DNA from: Polaribacter filamentus
GTDB taxonomy: Bacteria; Bacteroidota; Bacteroidia; Flavobacteriales; Flavobacteriaceae
Length of the DNA: 64,000 nucleotides
Reading direction: 5' to 3'
NCBI RefSeq assembly: GCF_002943715.1
Contig: NZ_MQUA01000013.1
Coordinates: forward strand, 2,101,001 to 2,165,000
Below the pieces are notes generated by a model, which saw only the letters and a list, made by a program, of their open reading frames with translations, did no database searches and had not been told where the DNA came from. Shown here one piece after another: positions 36,033 to 45,350 of this stretch. The translations under genes and the position numbers were made by a program. How positions within the stretch are numbered: the first letter of the stretch is position 1; each line of letters opens with the position of its first letter.

Positions 36033-37619
36033 ATGTTGAGCATCATTTCATTTATAGGTTTTACGCTATTAGTAGCGATAATAGCTTATTTAGCGACAAG
36101 AAAAACAAATGAGAATACTTCTGAAGGGTATTTTTTAGGTGGTCGTAGTTTAACTGCATCTGTAATTGCAGGATCTTTGTTATTAACGAATCTTTCTACA
36201 GAGCAAATTGTTGGGCTTAATGGTAATGCTTATGCAGATGGTATATTGGTAATGGCATGGGAAACTTTGGCTGCAATTGCTATGGTAATTACTGCAGTAT
36301 ATTTATTACCAAGATATTTAAAAGGTGGAATTTCAACCATTCCAACATATTTAGAGCGTCGTTTTGATGTGACTACAAAAGCGATGACATCTGGTTTGTT
36401 TTTATCTGGATATGCTATTGTTTTATTACCTATCGTTTTATACTCAGGATCTCTAGGTATTAGTGGTATGTTTAATCTCCCTGATTTATTAGGAGTTACA
36501 GAATGGCAATCTATATGGATTTGTGTGATAAGTATTGGTGTTATTGGTTCTATGTATGCCATTTTTGGAGGATTAAAAGCAGTTGCAGTTTCTGATACTA
36601 TAAATGCTGTTGGTTTATTAGTAGGAGGCCTTTTAATTCCTTATTTCGGATTAATATCAATTAGTGATGATCATAGCTTCTTTGGTGGATTATCTAAATT
36701 AACCAGTGAATATCCTGAAAAATTAAATGCTATTGGAAGTGCAGATTCTTCCATTCCATTTGCAACAATTTTTACAGGAATGATGTTGGTTCAATTATTT
36801 TATTGGGGAACCAACCAACAAATTATTCAACGTGCTTTAGGAGCTAAGAATTTAGCAGAAGGACAAAAGGGATTAACCATAGCAGCTTTTATTAAAATAC
36901 TAGGACCTATAATTGTAGTGCTTCCAGGTATCATTGCCTATCACAAATGGGGAGGTGAAGTCTTAGCAAATAATGACATTGCTTATCCTAGATTGGTTGC
37001 AGAAGTATTGCCAACATATTTAATAGGCTTCTTTGCAGCAGTAATGTTCGGAGCTATTTTAAGCTCATTTAATTCCGCATTAAACAGTTGTGTAACTTTA
37101 TTTGGTGTTGATATTTACAAACAATATATAAATAAGGAAGCAGAAGATAAGAGAGTCGTTACAGTAGGTAAACGCTTTGGGATTGTTTTAGCTGTATTTT
37201 CTATGTTTGTAGCTCCATTTTTATATTATGCTTCAGATGGACTTTTTGGGTATTTGCAAACAGTAAATGGAGCCTATAGTGTGCCAATTTTAACTGTTAT
37301 TATAGTTGGTGTCTTATCAAAAAGAGTACCTGCTATTGCAGCAAAAGCTGGTATAATATTCTCTTTTACATTTTATGTAACTTATATTATTCTATCGAAA
37401 GGTTTCGAAATAGATTTACCACATTTTCTACATGTTCAATTCGTTGCGTTTGCTTTAACTATAATACTAATGTTAGTTATAGGAAAGATAAAACCGAGAG
37501 AAACAGATTATATTCAAGAATATACAAAACAAGTAGATGTAACTCCATGGAAACATGTAAAGGTCGTAGGTATTTTAATATGTGCAATTGTACTATCTAC
37601 CTATTTTATTTTCAGCTAA
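36033..37619 (+). CDS. sodium/xylose symporter (SSS family, vSGLT-like)
   Basis: 528 residues, about 14 helices. SSS motifs: GYFLGGRSLTASVIAGSLLL, the following TNLSTEQIVGLNGNAYADG, and QLFYWGTNQQIIQRALG, which matches the sugar-binding helix of the Vibrio SGLT. By context (xylB, xylA, tkt, tal) the substrate is most likely D-xylose, although glucose or galactose transport is possible for this subfamily. Confidence 0.9.
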   Translation: MLSIISFIGFTLLVAIIAYLATRKTNENTSEGYFLGGRSLTASVIAGSLLLTNLSTEQIVGLNGNAYADGILVMAWETLAAIAMVITAVYLLPRYLKGGISTIPTYLERRFDVTTKAMTSGLFLSGYAIVLLPIVLYSGSLGISGMFNLPDLLGVTEWQSIWICVISIGVIGSMYAIFGGLKAVAVSDTINAVGLLVGGLLIPYFGLISISDDHSFFGGLSKLTSEYPEKLNAIGSADSSIPFATIFTGMMLVQLFYWGTNQQIIQRALGAKNLAEGQKGLTIAAFIKILGPIIVVLPGIIAYHKWGGEVLANNDIAYPRLVAEVLPTYLIGFFAAVMFGAILSSFNSALNSCVTLFGVDIYKQYINKEAEDKRVVTVGKRFGIVLAVFSMFVAPFLYYASDGLFGYLQTVNGAYSVPILTVIIVGVLSKRVPAIAAKAGIIFSFTFYVTYIILSKGFEIDLPHFLHVQFVAFALTIILMLVIGKIKPRETDYIQEYTKQVDVTPWKHVKVVGILICAIVLSTYFIFS

Positions 37620-37756
37620 TTTTACAATTAGTTGAAGCCAGTTACTTGGAATTTATTAGCGTAAATATTTCGAAATAAACCTGAAGTTAAAATTTTAGAA
37701 TAAATGAAAACCCTTTGGAATAAAAAGTAAACAAAAAGTGATTTTAAGGTGTTTTA

Positions 37757-37790
37757 AACCCAATCGATTACAAAGATTTTCAATTGGGTT
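37757..37790. promoter_or_regulatory. inverted repeat upstream of transketolase
   Basis: AACCCAAT (37757-37764) and ATTGGGTT (37783-37790) form an 8-bp perfect stem 17 bases before the tkt start. It is too far from the upstream stop, and lacks the T-run, for a standard terminator; it could be an operator or an mRNA leader hairpin. Confidence 0.4.
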
Positions 37791-37807
37791 AAATTATAAA
37801 TAAAAAA

Positions 37808-39853
37808 ATGAACAAGAAAATAGATCAAGCATCAGCAGATAATATTAGAGCTTTGGCGGTTGCCATGGTAGAAAAAGCAAACTCTGGGCATCCTGGAGGA
37901 CCAATGGGAGGAGCAGATTTTATGCACATCTTATATTCAGAATTCTTTAATTTCGATCCATCAGATATGACTTGGGCATTCAGAGATCGTTTTTTTATGG
38001 ATGCGGGGCATTTATCAACTCTAATGTATGCGCAATATTATTTGTTAGGAAATTACGAAAAAGACGATGTTGCCAATTTCAGACAATGGGGTTCAATCAC
38101 TCCTGGTCATCCAGAAGTGGATGTAAAAAGAGGAATTGAAAACACATCAGGGCCTTTAGGACAAGGTCATACAATGGGAGTTGGAGCTTCAATTGCAGCG
38201 AAATTCTTAAAAGCGAGATTTGGAAACTGGATGGATCATAAAGTGTATGGTTTTATTTCTGATGGAGGAGTACAAGAAGAAATTTCTCAAGGAGCAGGAA
38301 GAATTGCAGGTCATTTAGGATTGAACAATTTTATAATGTTCTACGATTCTAATGATATTCAATTATCTACGCCAACTGATGAAGTTACTTCTGAAGATAC
38401 AGAAATGAAGTACAAAGCTTGGGGTTGGAAAGTTGTCACTGTTGATGGTCATAATCACGAAGAAATAAGAAAAGCATTAAAAGACGCAAATAACGAAACT
38501 GAAAAACCAACCCTAATTATAGGTAAAACCATTATGGGGAAAGGGTGTGTTACTGCAGATGATAAAGTCTTTGAAGGCGAATGTGAATTGCATGGACAAC
38601 CCATTGGAGCATCAGGAGCTGATTATACAAAAACCTTGATAAATTTAGGCGCAAATCCTGAAAAACCGTTTGATATTTATGAAGATGTTAGCGAATTTTA
38701 TCAGAATTTATTAAAAGAAAAAACAGCAAAAGCAGCTGAAAAGAAATCAGAAATTATTGCTTGGAAAAAATCTAATCAAGCACTTTCGGATAAATTAGAT
38801 TTTTTCTTATCAGGAGAATTACCAGCACTAGATTTTGAGTCAATTGTCCATAAAGCTGGCTTAGCAACAAGAGCAGCTTCTTCTAGTGTTTTAGGCTATT
38901 TAGCAGAAAATGTAGAAAATATGATCGTTTCCTCGGCAGATTTATCGAATTCTGATAAAACAGACGGGTTTTTAAAGAAGACACACGCACTTAAAAAAGG
39001 CGATTTTAGTGGTTCTTTTTTACAAGCTGGCGTTGCAGAATTAACGATGGCTTGTATTGCAAACGGAATTGCGTTACATGGTGGAATTATTCCTGTTGTG
39101 GCAACTTTCTTTGTGTTTTCAGATTATATGAAACCTGCCATTCGTTTAAGTGGAATTCAAGAATTAGGCGTAAAATATGTATGGACGCACGATGCTTTTA
39201 GAGTTGGAGAAGATGGGCCAACGCATCAACCAGTGGAGCAAGAAGCACAAATTAGATTGTTAGAAAAATTAAAAAACCATAGTGGAAATCCGAGTTTTTT
39301 AGCGTTACGTCCTGCAGATTCAGCAGAAACAAGTGTTGCTTGGAAAATGGCTTTAGAGAATAAAAATTCGCCAACAGGTTTAATTTTATCAAGACAAGGA
39401 ATTAAAGATTTACCAACAAAAGGAGCATCATCAAGATATCAAGAAGCATTAGCTGCTAAAAAAGGTGGGTATTTGGTAAAAGAAGTAGCAAATCCTGATG
39501 TGGTTTTAATAGCAAATGGTTCTGAAGTTGCAACATTAGTTGAAGCTGCTGCAATTTTAGAATCAGAAAATGGCTTAAAAGTAACTATTGCTTCTGTAAT
39601 TTCTGAAGGGTTATTTAGATTACAATCCAAAGAATATCAGCATAGTGTCATTCCTAAAAACAAACCTTTATTTGGTTTAACAGCAGGTTTACCAGTAAAC
39701 TTAGAAGGTTTAGTTGGCGATACTGGAAAAGTGTTTGGATTGGATCATTTTGGATATTCAGCACCTGCAAAAATACTAGATGATAAGTTTGGTTTTACAG
39801 GAGAAAAAGTAAGTATAGAAGTATTAGCATATTTAGAAACACAACAAAATTAA
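37808..39853 (+). CDS. tkt: transketolase
   Basis: 681 residues, complete single-chain form. Thiamine-diphosphate motifs: GHPGGPMGGADF, FISDGGVQEEISQGAGRIAG (Mg/ThDP loop) with FYDSNDIQ, and the pyrimidine-domain VGEDGPTHQPVEQ. It exchanges two-carbon units between xylulose-5-phosphate and ribose- or erythrose-phosphate. Probably co-transcribed with the transaldolase 12 bases downstream, passing xylose carbon to glycolysis. Confidence 0.95.
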   Translation: MNKKIDQASADNIRALAVAMVEKANSGHPGGPMGGADFMHILYSEFFNFDPSDMTWAFRDRFFMDAGHLSTLMYAQYYLLGNYEKDDVANFRQWGSITPGHPEVDVKRGIENTSGPLGQGHTMGVGASIAAKFLKARFGNWMDHKVYGFISDGGVQEEISQGAGRIAGHLGLNNFIMFYDSNDIQLSTPTDEVTSEDTEMKYKAWGWKVVTVDGHNHEEIRKALKDANNETEKPTLIIGKTIMGKGCVTADDKVFEGECELHGQPIGASGADYTKTLINLGANPEKPFDIYEDVSEFYQNLLKEKTAKAAEKKSEIIAWKKSNQALSDKLDFFLSGELPALDFESIVHKAGLATRAASSSVLGYLAENVENMIVSSADLSNSDKTDGFLKKTHALKKGDFSGSFLQAGVAELTMACIANGIALHGGIIPVVATFFVFSDYMKPAIRLSGIQELGVKYVWTHDAFRVGEDGPTHQPVEQEAQIRLLEKLKNHSGNPSFLALRPADSAETSVAWKMALENKNSPTGLILSRQGIKDLPTKGASSRYQEALAAKKGGYLVKEVANPDVVLIANGSEVATLVEAAAILESENGLKVTIASVISEGLFRLQSKEYQHSVIPKNKPLFGLTAGLPVNLEGLVGDTGKVFGLDHFGYSAPAKILDDKFGFTGEKVSIEVLAYLETQQN

Positions 39854-39865
39854 AAAAATAAACAA

Positions 39866-40519
39866 ATGAAATTTTTTATAGATACAGCAAACCTCAATGA
39901 TATTGCAGAAGCAGAAGCTTTAGGCGTTTTAGATGGCGTAACTACAAATCCGTCTTTGATGGCAAAAGAAGGCATTACTGGAGCGCAAAATATCTTAAAT
40001 CATTATAAAAAAATATGTGAATTAGTAACTGGAGACGTTTCTGCAGAAGTAATTGCAACAGATTATAATGGAATGATTCAGCAAGGAGAAGAATTGGCAG
40101 CTTTACATTCACAAATTGTAGTTAAATTACCTATGATTGCAGATGGCATAAAAGCCTGTAAATATTTTTCAGATAAAGGAATTAAAACAAATGTAACGTT
40201 AGTTTTTTCTGCTGGTCAAGCATTGTTAGCCACAAAAGCAGGTGCTACTTATGTATCTCCTTTTTTAGGAAGATTGGATGACATTTCTACGGATGGGTTA
40301 CACTTGATTAAAGAAATTAGACAAATTTATGATAATTACGGATTTGAAACTCAAATTTTATCAGCATCTGTAAGAAATACAATGCATGTGATTAATTGTG
40401 CTAAATTAGGCTCTGATGTTATGACTGGACCTTTATCTTCAATAACAGGGTTATTAAAGCACCCTCTTACTGATATTGGATTGGTACAATTTTTAGCTGA
40501 TTATAAGAAAGGAAATTAA
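39866..40519 (+). CDS. tal: transaldolase (small TalC/MipB type)
   Basis: 217 residues. Motifs DGVTTNPSLMAKEG, VVKLPMIADGIKA (Schiff-base Lys) and YVSPFLGRLDDIS. This short form can be transaldolase or fructose-6-phosphate aldolase; the adjacent transketolase favours transaldolase. Last gene of the xylose module, followed by a good terminator. Confidence 0.93.
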   Translation: MKFFIDTANLNDIAEAEALGVLDGVTTNPSLMAKEGITGAQNILNHYKKICELVTGDVSAEVIATDYNGMIQQGEELAALHSQIVVKLPMIADGIKACKYFSDKGIKTNVTLVFSAGQALLATKAGATYVSPFLGRLDDISTDGLHLIKEIRQIYDNYGFETQILSASVRNTMHVINCAKLGSDVMTGPLSSITGLLKHPLTDIGLVQFLADYKKGN

Positions 40520-40661
40520 ACCTATTTTTTTGTTTAGTATTTAAAAGTATAAATATTTTAAGGTAACTCTACTAGATATTACTCCGAAAATTGCATACGT
40601 CATTAATAAAAAGTATTGCAATAACCAAAAATAACCTGTTCAAAATATTAATTTTTATATC

Positions 40662-40693
40662 AAAAGATGTAGCAAAAGCTATGTCTTTTTTTT
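40662..40693 (+). terminator. rho-independent terminator after the xylose module
   Basis: AAAAGATGTAGC-AAAA-GCTATGTCTTTT pairs along 12 bp (two G-U pairs) and is followed by more T. It ends the tkt-tal transcript. The rest of 40520-40866 is AT-rich; its last part appears to be degraded upstream sequence of the recombinase relic. Confidence 0.75.
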
Positions 40694-40866
40694 GCTTAAC
40701 AAATAATGAAAATGTAAAAACTCAAATATAATTGCAAAAAAAATTAGAAATTACATCCCTCTAGTTGAACAATATAATATTCAACAAAAAGAACAAGCAT
40801 TAAAAAAATAACCAAAACTGAAAAATTAAAAATTCATATAAAATAATCAAAAGAAGTTGCAGATGT

Positions 40867-41040
40867 TTGCTCTATAAAAAAAATCTTACTTTTCATTTAG
40901 CACGTCATACATTTTCAATAATTGTTACTTTAACCAATGGTGTTAGCACTGAAACAGTTTCTCAACTTTTAGGTCATTCACGCATTTCAACAACTCAAAT
41001 TTATGCTAAAGTTATTGAAAGAAAATTAACTGAGGATTTA
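40867..41040 (+). pseudogene. C-terminal fragment of a tyrosine recombinase
   Basis: It encodes NLTFHLARHTFSIIVTLTNG, VSQLLGHSRISTTQIYAKVI and ERKLTEDL: the HxxRH, GH and catalytic Tyr boxes of a Bacteroidota phage/transposon-type integrase. The N-terminal parts are missing or decayed upstream. At its end the frame runs straight into the HAD relic at the shared word TAATTACC. It differs from the recombinase piece in the chimera at 8317, so two recombinases contributed. Confidence 0.75.
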
Positions 41041-41290
41041 ATTACCATCATTCTTTTTTATGGTTTCGAAGTAGTGGCAATTAGTGAGGAACAATTCATC
41101 GAATCTTTACAAAAATTATCAAAAAAAACTAAGCTTTTTAGAAATTAAAGAAGCTTAGAATGCAATGATATTAGATATTCCTGTTAATAGAATTTTTTCT
41201 TAAAAATTTAAAGAAGGAGTAGAACTTATTCTTATTGAGTAATACCAACATTAGTATTCAGCAATTAAAATATTTAAGTGAATTTAAATG
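41039..41290 (+). pseudogene. HAD phosphatase relic, copy B
   Basis: Almost identical to 7433-7690 (FEVVAISEEQFIESLQKLSK and so on), starting abruptly at TAATTACCATCATTC. It is fused in frame to the recombinase fragment, giving a 93-residue open frame ending at 41148. The first 40 codons of the HAD gene are missing. Confidence 0.8.
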
Positions 41291-41443
41291 GAAGATAAAA
41301 GAATTAGACTCAAAACCCTGTAATTTATAAAATTTAAAGTTTTTCTTTATTTTATAATATCAAAAGAAATACATCACAAAAACACTTCATATTTGCTTTA
41401 GATTTGATAAGTACATTTATACTTTTAAATTTAATATGTTGTT

Positions 41444-41893
41444 TTGAGAACTATACTACTTTTACTCCTCCTTATTCTAAAAAGCATTGCTGCCTTTAGC
41501 CAAGAAAACACCAATCTTGACTATTTTAGGAAGCAAGCCATAGAAAACGCACCCACTTTAAACGAAAATAAGAACTTACTAAAGCGTGGTGAAATTGAGA
41601 ATAGCATTATTGATGCACAGAATAATGCGTTTTTAGTAAATGCAACTTCCGAAGTGTTGGTTGCACCCTATTTTAATACCAATAGCCAGCTGATAGCGAT
41701 TACCACTACCCCATCCTCCAAAGCTTTTGGCTATGATGTTGGCATTACCAATGGATGTTTATATGCGGCGCAGGTACTTGTGACAAAGAATTTGTTTAAC
41801 AAAGTAATTACTGAAAATTTACTCTTTCAAAATAAAATCATAAATACAACTATTGCCTTTTTATCCGAAGAACTTACACAACCCTATTCTTAA
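41444..41893 (+). pseudogene. truncated TolC-family protein, copy B
   Basis: 149 residues, the same protein as 7839-8288, with TTG start, signal peptide and identical early end. Not expected to form an efflux channel. Confidence 0.65.
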
Positions 41894-42060
41894 ACATTAT
41901 TATAGTCTTAAATTTACAAACATCAAATATCTCATAGCCGAAGACGAAATCGATTTGCAACAAGCAGTTGTTACCTATTTGCAACGTGATGGTAATATTT
42001 GTGAAGTCGCATCAAATTTTAGAGAAGCTTCCGAAAAAGCTGCCATCTATGAGTATGATA

Positions 42061-43042
42061 ACCCGTTGTGCATTATAAATAGTTAAAAAAAGTTATTCAT
42101 TTGACTATTAAAAGTCGTATATTTAATTGACAATCAATCGATTAAATACAATGAATAACTTTAGAGCAAATTACGATAAAATTTTAGAAGTCTTAGCCAC
42201 AATTACAGAAAAGGAACAATTTTTACGTCAAAACAGGAAACCAAAACTAAAAGACATTGAATTAATCGCTATGAATTTAACAGCAGAATATATGGGTATA
42301 GACAGTGAATGTCAGTTGTTTCGGGATATTCCAGAATATTTGTTTGCTAAAATAGAGCGATCAGTTTACAATAAACGGAAGCGAAAATTATTTTTTGCCA
42401 TTGAATTTATAAGAACTCAACTCTCCAATAAGTTCACGGAGTTTGAAAACTATTATGTAGTAGATAGTATGCCTTTGGAGATTGTAAAACTCTCAAGAAG
42501 CGGGAGAAGTAAAGTTTGTAAAGAGTACTTTTATTCAGCCCCAAATAGAGGTTATTGTGCTAGTCAAAACATGCATTATTATGGCTATAAAATACATGCT
42601 GTTTGTTCTATTGATGGCGTGTTTAAAAGTTTTGATATTAGCAAAGCTTCTGTACATGATATTCATTATTTAAAAGACATTAAAAATCAGTTTAATAACT
42701 GTGTGGTTTTAGGGGACAAAGGATACCTAAGTGCGGACTATCAGTTAGATTTATTTGAGAGTAAACAAATTAAATTAGAAGTTCCAATGCGTAAAAATCA
42801 ACAGAATTACAAAAAACAAACGTATATTTTTAGGAAGAAAAGAAAACGAATTGAGACCTTGTTTTCTCAACTTTGTGACCAGTTTAAAATACGGAATAAT
42901 TATGCGAAAACTTTTGAAGGTTTTAAGACAAGAATTCTCTCAAAATTAACAGCACTAACTATCATTCAATACATTAACAAATTTGTTTTTAATAGGAATA
43001 TAAACAATTTAAAAGTCAATATTGTTTAAATGCACAACGGGT
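42061..43042 (+). mobile_element. IS982-family element, complete copy
   Basis: 982 bp, inverted repeats ACCCGTTGTGCATT at both ends. The left flank TATGATA is repeated at the right side of the second copy (44056-44062), a 7-bp target duplication that spans the pair. The uninterrupted site (GAGTATGATATTATT) is present in copy A. Confidence 0.93.
42151..43029 (+). CDS. IS982-family transposase
   Basis: 292 residues from ATG 42151 (MNNFRANYDKILEV); an in-frame TTG 24 bases upstream is unlikely. DDE residues lie in YYVVDSMPLEIVKL, VVLGDKGYLSADY and KRIETLFSQLCDQF. It appears intact and may be the active source of the copies in this window. Confidence 0.92.
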   Translation: MNNFRANYDKILEVLATITEKEQFLRQNRKPKLKDIELIAMNLTAEYMGIDSECQLFRDIPEYLFAKIERSVYNKRKRKLFFAIEFIRTQLSNKFTEFENYYVVDSMPLEIVKLSRSGRSKVCKEYFYSAPNRGYCASQNMHYYGYKIHAVCSIDGVFKSFDISKASVHDIHYLKDIKNQFNNCVVLGDKGYLSADYQLDLFESKQIKLEVPMRKNQQNYKKQTYIFRKKRKRIETLFSQLCDQFKIRNNYAKTFEGFKTRILSKLTALTIIQYINKFVFNRNINNLKVNIV

Positions 43043-43059
43043 TATATATCTATATTTAT

Positions 43060-44055
43060 ACCCGTTGTGCATTATAAATAGTTAAAAAAAGTTATTCATT
43101 TGACTATTAAAAGGCGTATATTTAATTAACAATCAATCGATTAAATACAATGAATAACTTCAAGGCAAATTACAATAAAATTTTAGAAGTCTTAGCCACA
43201 ATTACAGAAAAGGAACAATTTTTACGTCAAAACAGGAAACCAAAACTAAAAGACATTGAATTAATCGCTATGAATTAATCGCTATGAATTTAACAGCAGA
43301 TTATATGGGTATAGACACTGAGTGTCAGTTGTTTCGGGATACTCCAGAATATTTGTTTGCTAAAATAGAGCGATCAGTTTACAATAAACGGAAGCGAAAA
43401 TTATTTTTTGCCATTGAATTTATAAGAACTCAACTCTCCAATAAGTTCACGGAGTTTGAAAACTATTATGTAGTAGATAGTATGCCTTTGGAGATTGTAA
43501 AACTCTCAAGAAGCGGGAGAAGTAAAGTTTGTAAGGAGTACTTTTATTCAGCTCCAAATAGAGGTTATTGTGCTAGTCAAAACATGCATTATTATGGCTA
43601 TAAAATACATGCTGTTTGTTCTATTGATGGCGTGTTTAAAAGTTTTGATATTAGCAAAGCTTCTGTACATGATATTCATTATTTAAAAGACATTAAAAGT
43701 CAGTTTAATAACTGTGTGGTTTTAGGGGACAAAGGATACCTAAGTGCTGACTATCAGTTAGATTTATTTGAGAGTAAACAAATTAAATTAGAAGTTCCAA
43801 TGCGTAAAAATCAACAGAATTACAAAAAACAAACGTATATTTTTGGGAAGAAAAGAAAACGAATTGAGACCTTGTTTTCTCAACTTTGTGACCAGTTTAA
43901 AATACGGAATAATTATGCAAAAACTTTTGAAGGTTTTAAGACAAGAATTCTCTCAAAATTAACAGCACTAACTATCATTCAATACATTAACAAATTTGTT
44001 TTTAATAGGAATATAAACAATTTAAAAGTCAATATTGTTTAAATGCACAACGGGT
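43060..44055 (+). mobile_element. IS982-family element, second tandem copy
   Basis: 996 bp, i.e. 14 bp longer than the first copy because of a 14-bp tandem duplication in the transposase gene. It is separated from the first copy by 17 bases of AT-rich DNA (43043-43059). Confidence 0.92.
43150..44042 (+). pseudogene. IS982 transposase, frameshifted by a 14-bp tandem duplication
   Basis: It starts like the intact copy but the word GAATTAATCGCTAT is duplicated at about 43258-43285, giving a stop at 43278. An open frame resumes from ATG 43284 (252 residues) with all three DDE motifs, but lacks about 43 N-terminal residues. Probably inactive, though it could be moved by the intact neighbour. Confidence 0.88.
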
Positions 44056-44583
44056 TATGATATTATTATTTTAGATATCAATTTGGTTTCTGGTAGTGGT
44101 TTAGACATCCTAAAAACACTAAAAAAAGAAAAGAAAAAAGCGGGAGTTATTATTATTTCTGCTAATAATTCTTTAACGGATAAATTGGAAGGATTGGATT
44201 TAGGAGCCGATGATTATATTACAAAACCTTTTCATTTGGCACGTCATACATTTGCTACAACAGTCACATTAACAAACGGAGTACCTATAGAATCAGTTAG
44301 TAAAATGTTAGGTCATAAATCACTAAAAACGACCCAACACTATGCGAAGATTTTAGATAGAAAAGTTAGTGAGGATATGCAAGCGTTAAAAAATAAATTC
44401 TTAGAACAAAAATTAATAATTTTAATTCTGAAAATATTTAAGTAATTAATTTCCCACTACAAATAGAAAAATAGTTTTTAAAATAAATTAATTCTACTAT
44501 TTAGTTTAATTTACGTAACGTTGATGTTTAAATAATGAACTAATTCATATAATTTCATTTAATTTGTGAACTAAATAAACCAA

Positions 44584-45123
44584 TTGATTACTCAAAAATA
44601 TATAATTAGTAAAGACAGTTTAAAAGAAATCTTTGACTCATATTACAAAATGCTTGTGCTTTTTGCAAATCGCTTTTTGTCTTCTATAGGAGAATCAGAA
44701 GATTTGGTACAAGATGTATTTATTGATCTTTGGGAGAAGAATAATGAATTTCCAAATGAAATTTCTTTAAAAATTTTCATGTATAAAGTAGTTCGCAACA
44801 AATGTTACAATATTCTTAAGCACAATAAAGTAAAAAATAAATATGCAGAAAATGCCATTCAATCAATAGAAGATGACAATTTGTTTCTTAAGCAAATTCT
44901 GGAAGATGAAACGGTTAAACAACTTTATGATGCTATTGAAATACTTCCAAACCGTAAAAAAGAAATCATCAAACTTAGTTTAAAAGGGATGAAGAATAAT
45001 GAAATTGCTGAAGAATTAGATATAAAGCTACAAACGGTTAAAACGCTTAAATCGCAATCCTATAAAATTTTAAGAGAAAAACTGAGAGGTATTGACACTA
45101 TTATTTATTTTTTGTTGAACTAA
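44584..45123 (+). CDS. ECF (FecI-like) sigma factor of cassette 2
   Basis: 179 residues from TTG 44584 (MITQKYIISKDSLKEIF); no ATG is in frame nearby, and the site matches the ancestral form of the copy broken at 9005. Sigma-2 (ANRFLSSIGESEDLVQDVFI) and sigma-4 (NNEIAEELDIKLQTVKTLK) are intact. FecR follows after 227 bases on the same strand, so it is the natural partner. It should direct transcription of the susC-to-transporter run when released. Confidence 0.88.
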   Translation: MITQKYIISKDSLKEIFDSYYKMLVLFANRFLSSIGESEDLVQDVFIDLWEKNNEFPNEISLKIFMYKVVRNKCYNILKHNKVKNKYAENAIQSIEDDNLFLKQILEDETVKQLYDAIEILPNRKKEIIKLSLKGMKNNEIAEELDIKLQTVKTLKSQSYKILREKLRGIDTIIYFLLN

Positions 45124-45350
45124 AATTTAATCCAAAAAGACACTATTTATAATAGTTAAATCAACAAGTTAGGAGTTAAATGTCTGACAATTAACAATTT
45201 TAATGTCAACTTCAAAATGAATCCTAAAAAAAATAAATAACATATTTAGTTATTTTATGCTGAATATTTATTTATTTCATAAAAAAAGTCAACTTTTAAT
45301 ACTACCTTTTTAAAATTTAGTTGTTCTATATATAAATACATAAAGTTAGA

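Larger units (their letters stand above)
41922..44445 (+). pseudogene. response-regulator::recombinase chimera, copy B, interrupted by two IS982
   Basis: The coding halves are 41922-42060 and 44056-44445. Besides the IS insertion the start codon is lost (ATC instead of ATG at 41922). The right half has the same fusion as copy A: ITKPFHLA joins RHTFATTVTL, with TTGGC at the joint (the regulator's base) where copy A has TTAGC. The C-terminal end is also frameshifted by one A relative to copy A. Confidence 0.8.
41039..45200 (+). repeat. direct repeat copy B
   Basis: Second copy of 7433-10560, here carrying two IS982 copies (42061-44055) instead of IS1595. It separates cassette 1 plus the xylose module from cassette 2. 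Confidence 0.9.

Noticed and set aside
40867-41148. A real 93-residue recombinase-like gene
   Set aside because: It is only the C-terminal third of a recombinase running into a HAD relic; upstream sequence is degraded.
42127-42150. Upstream TTG start for the IS982 transposase
   Set aside because: ATG 42151 is conserved in all three copies, including the partial one at the left edge.
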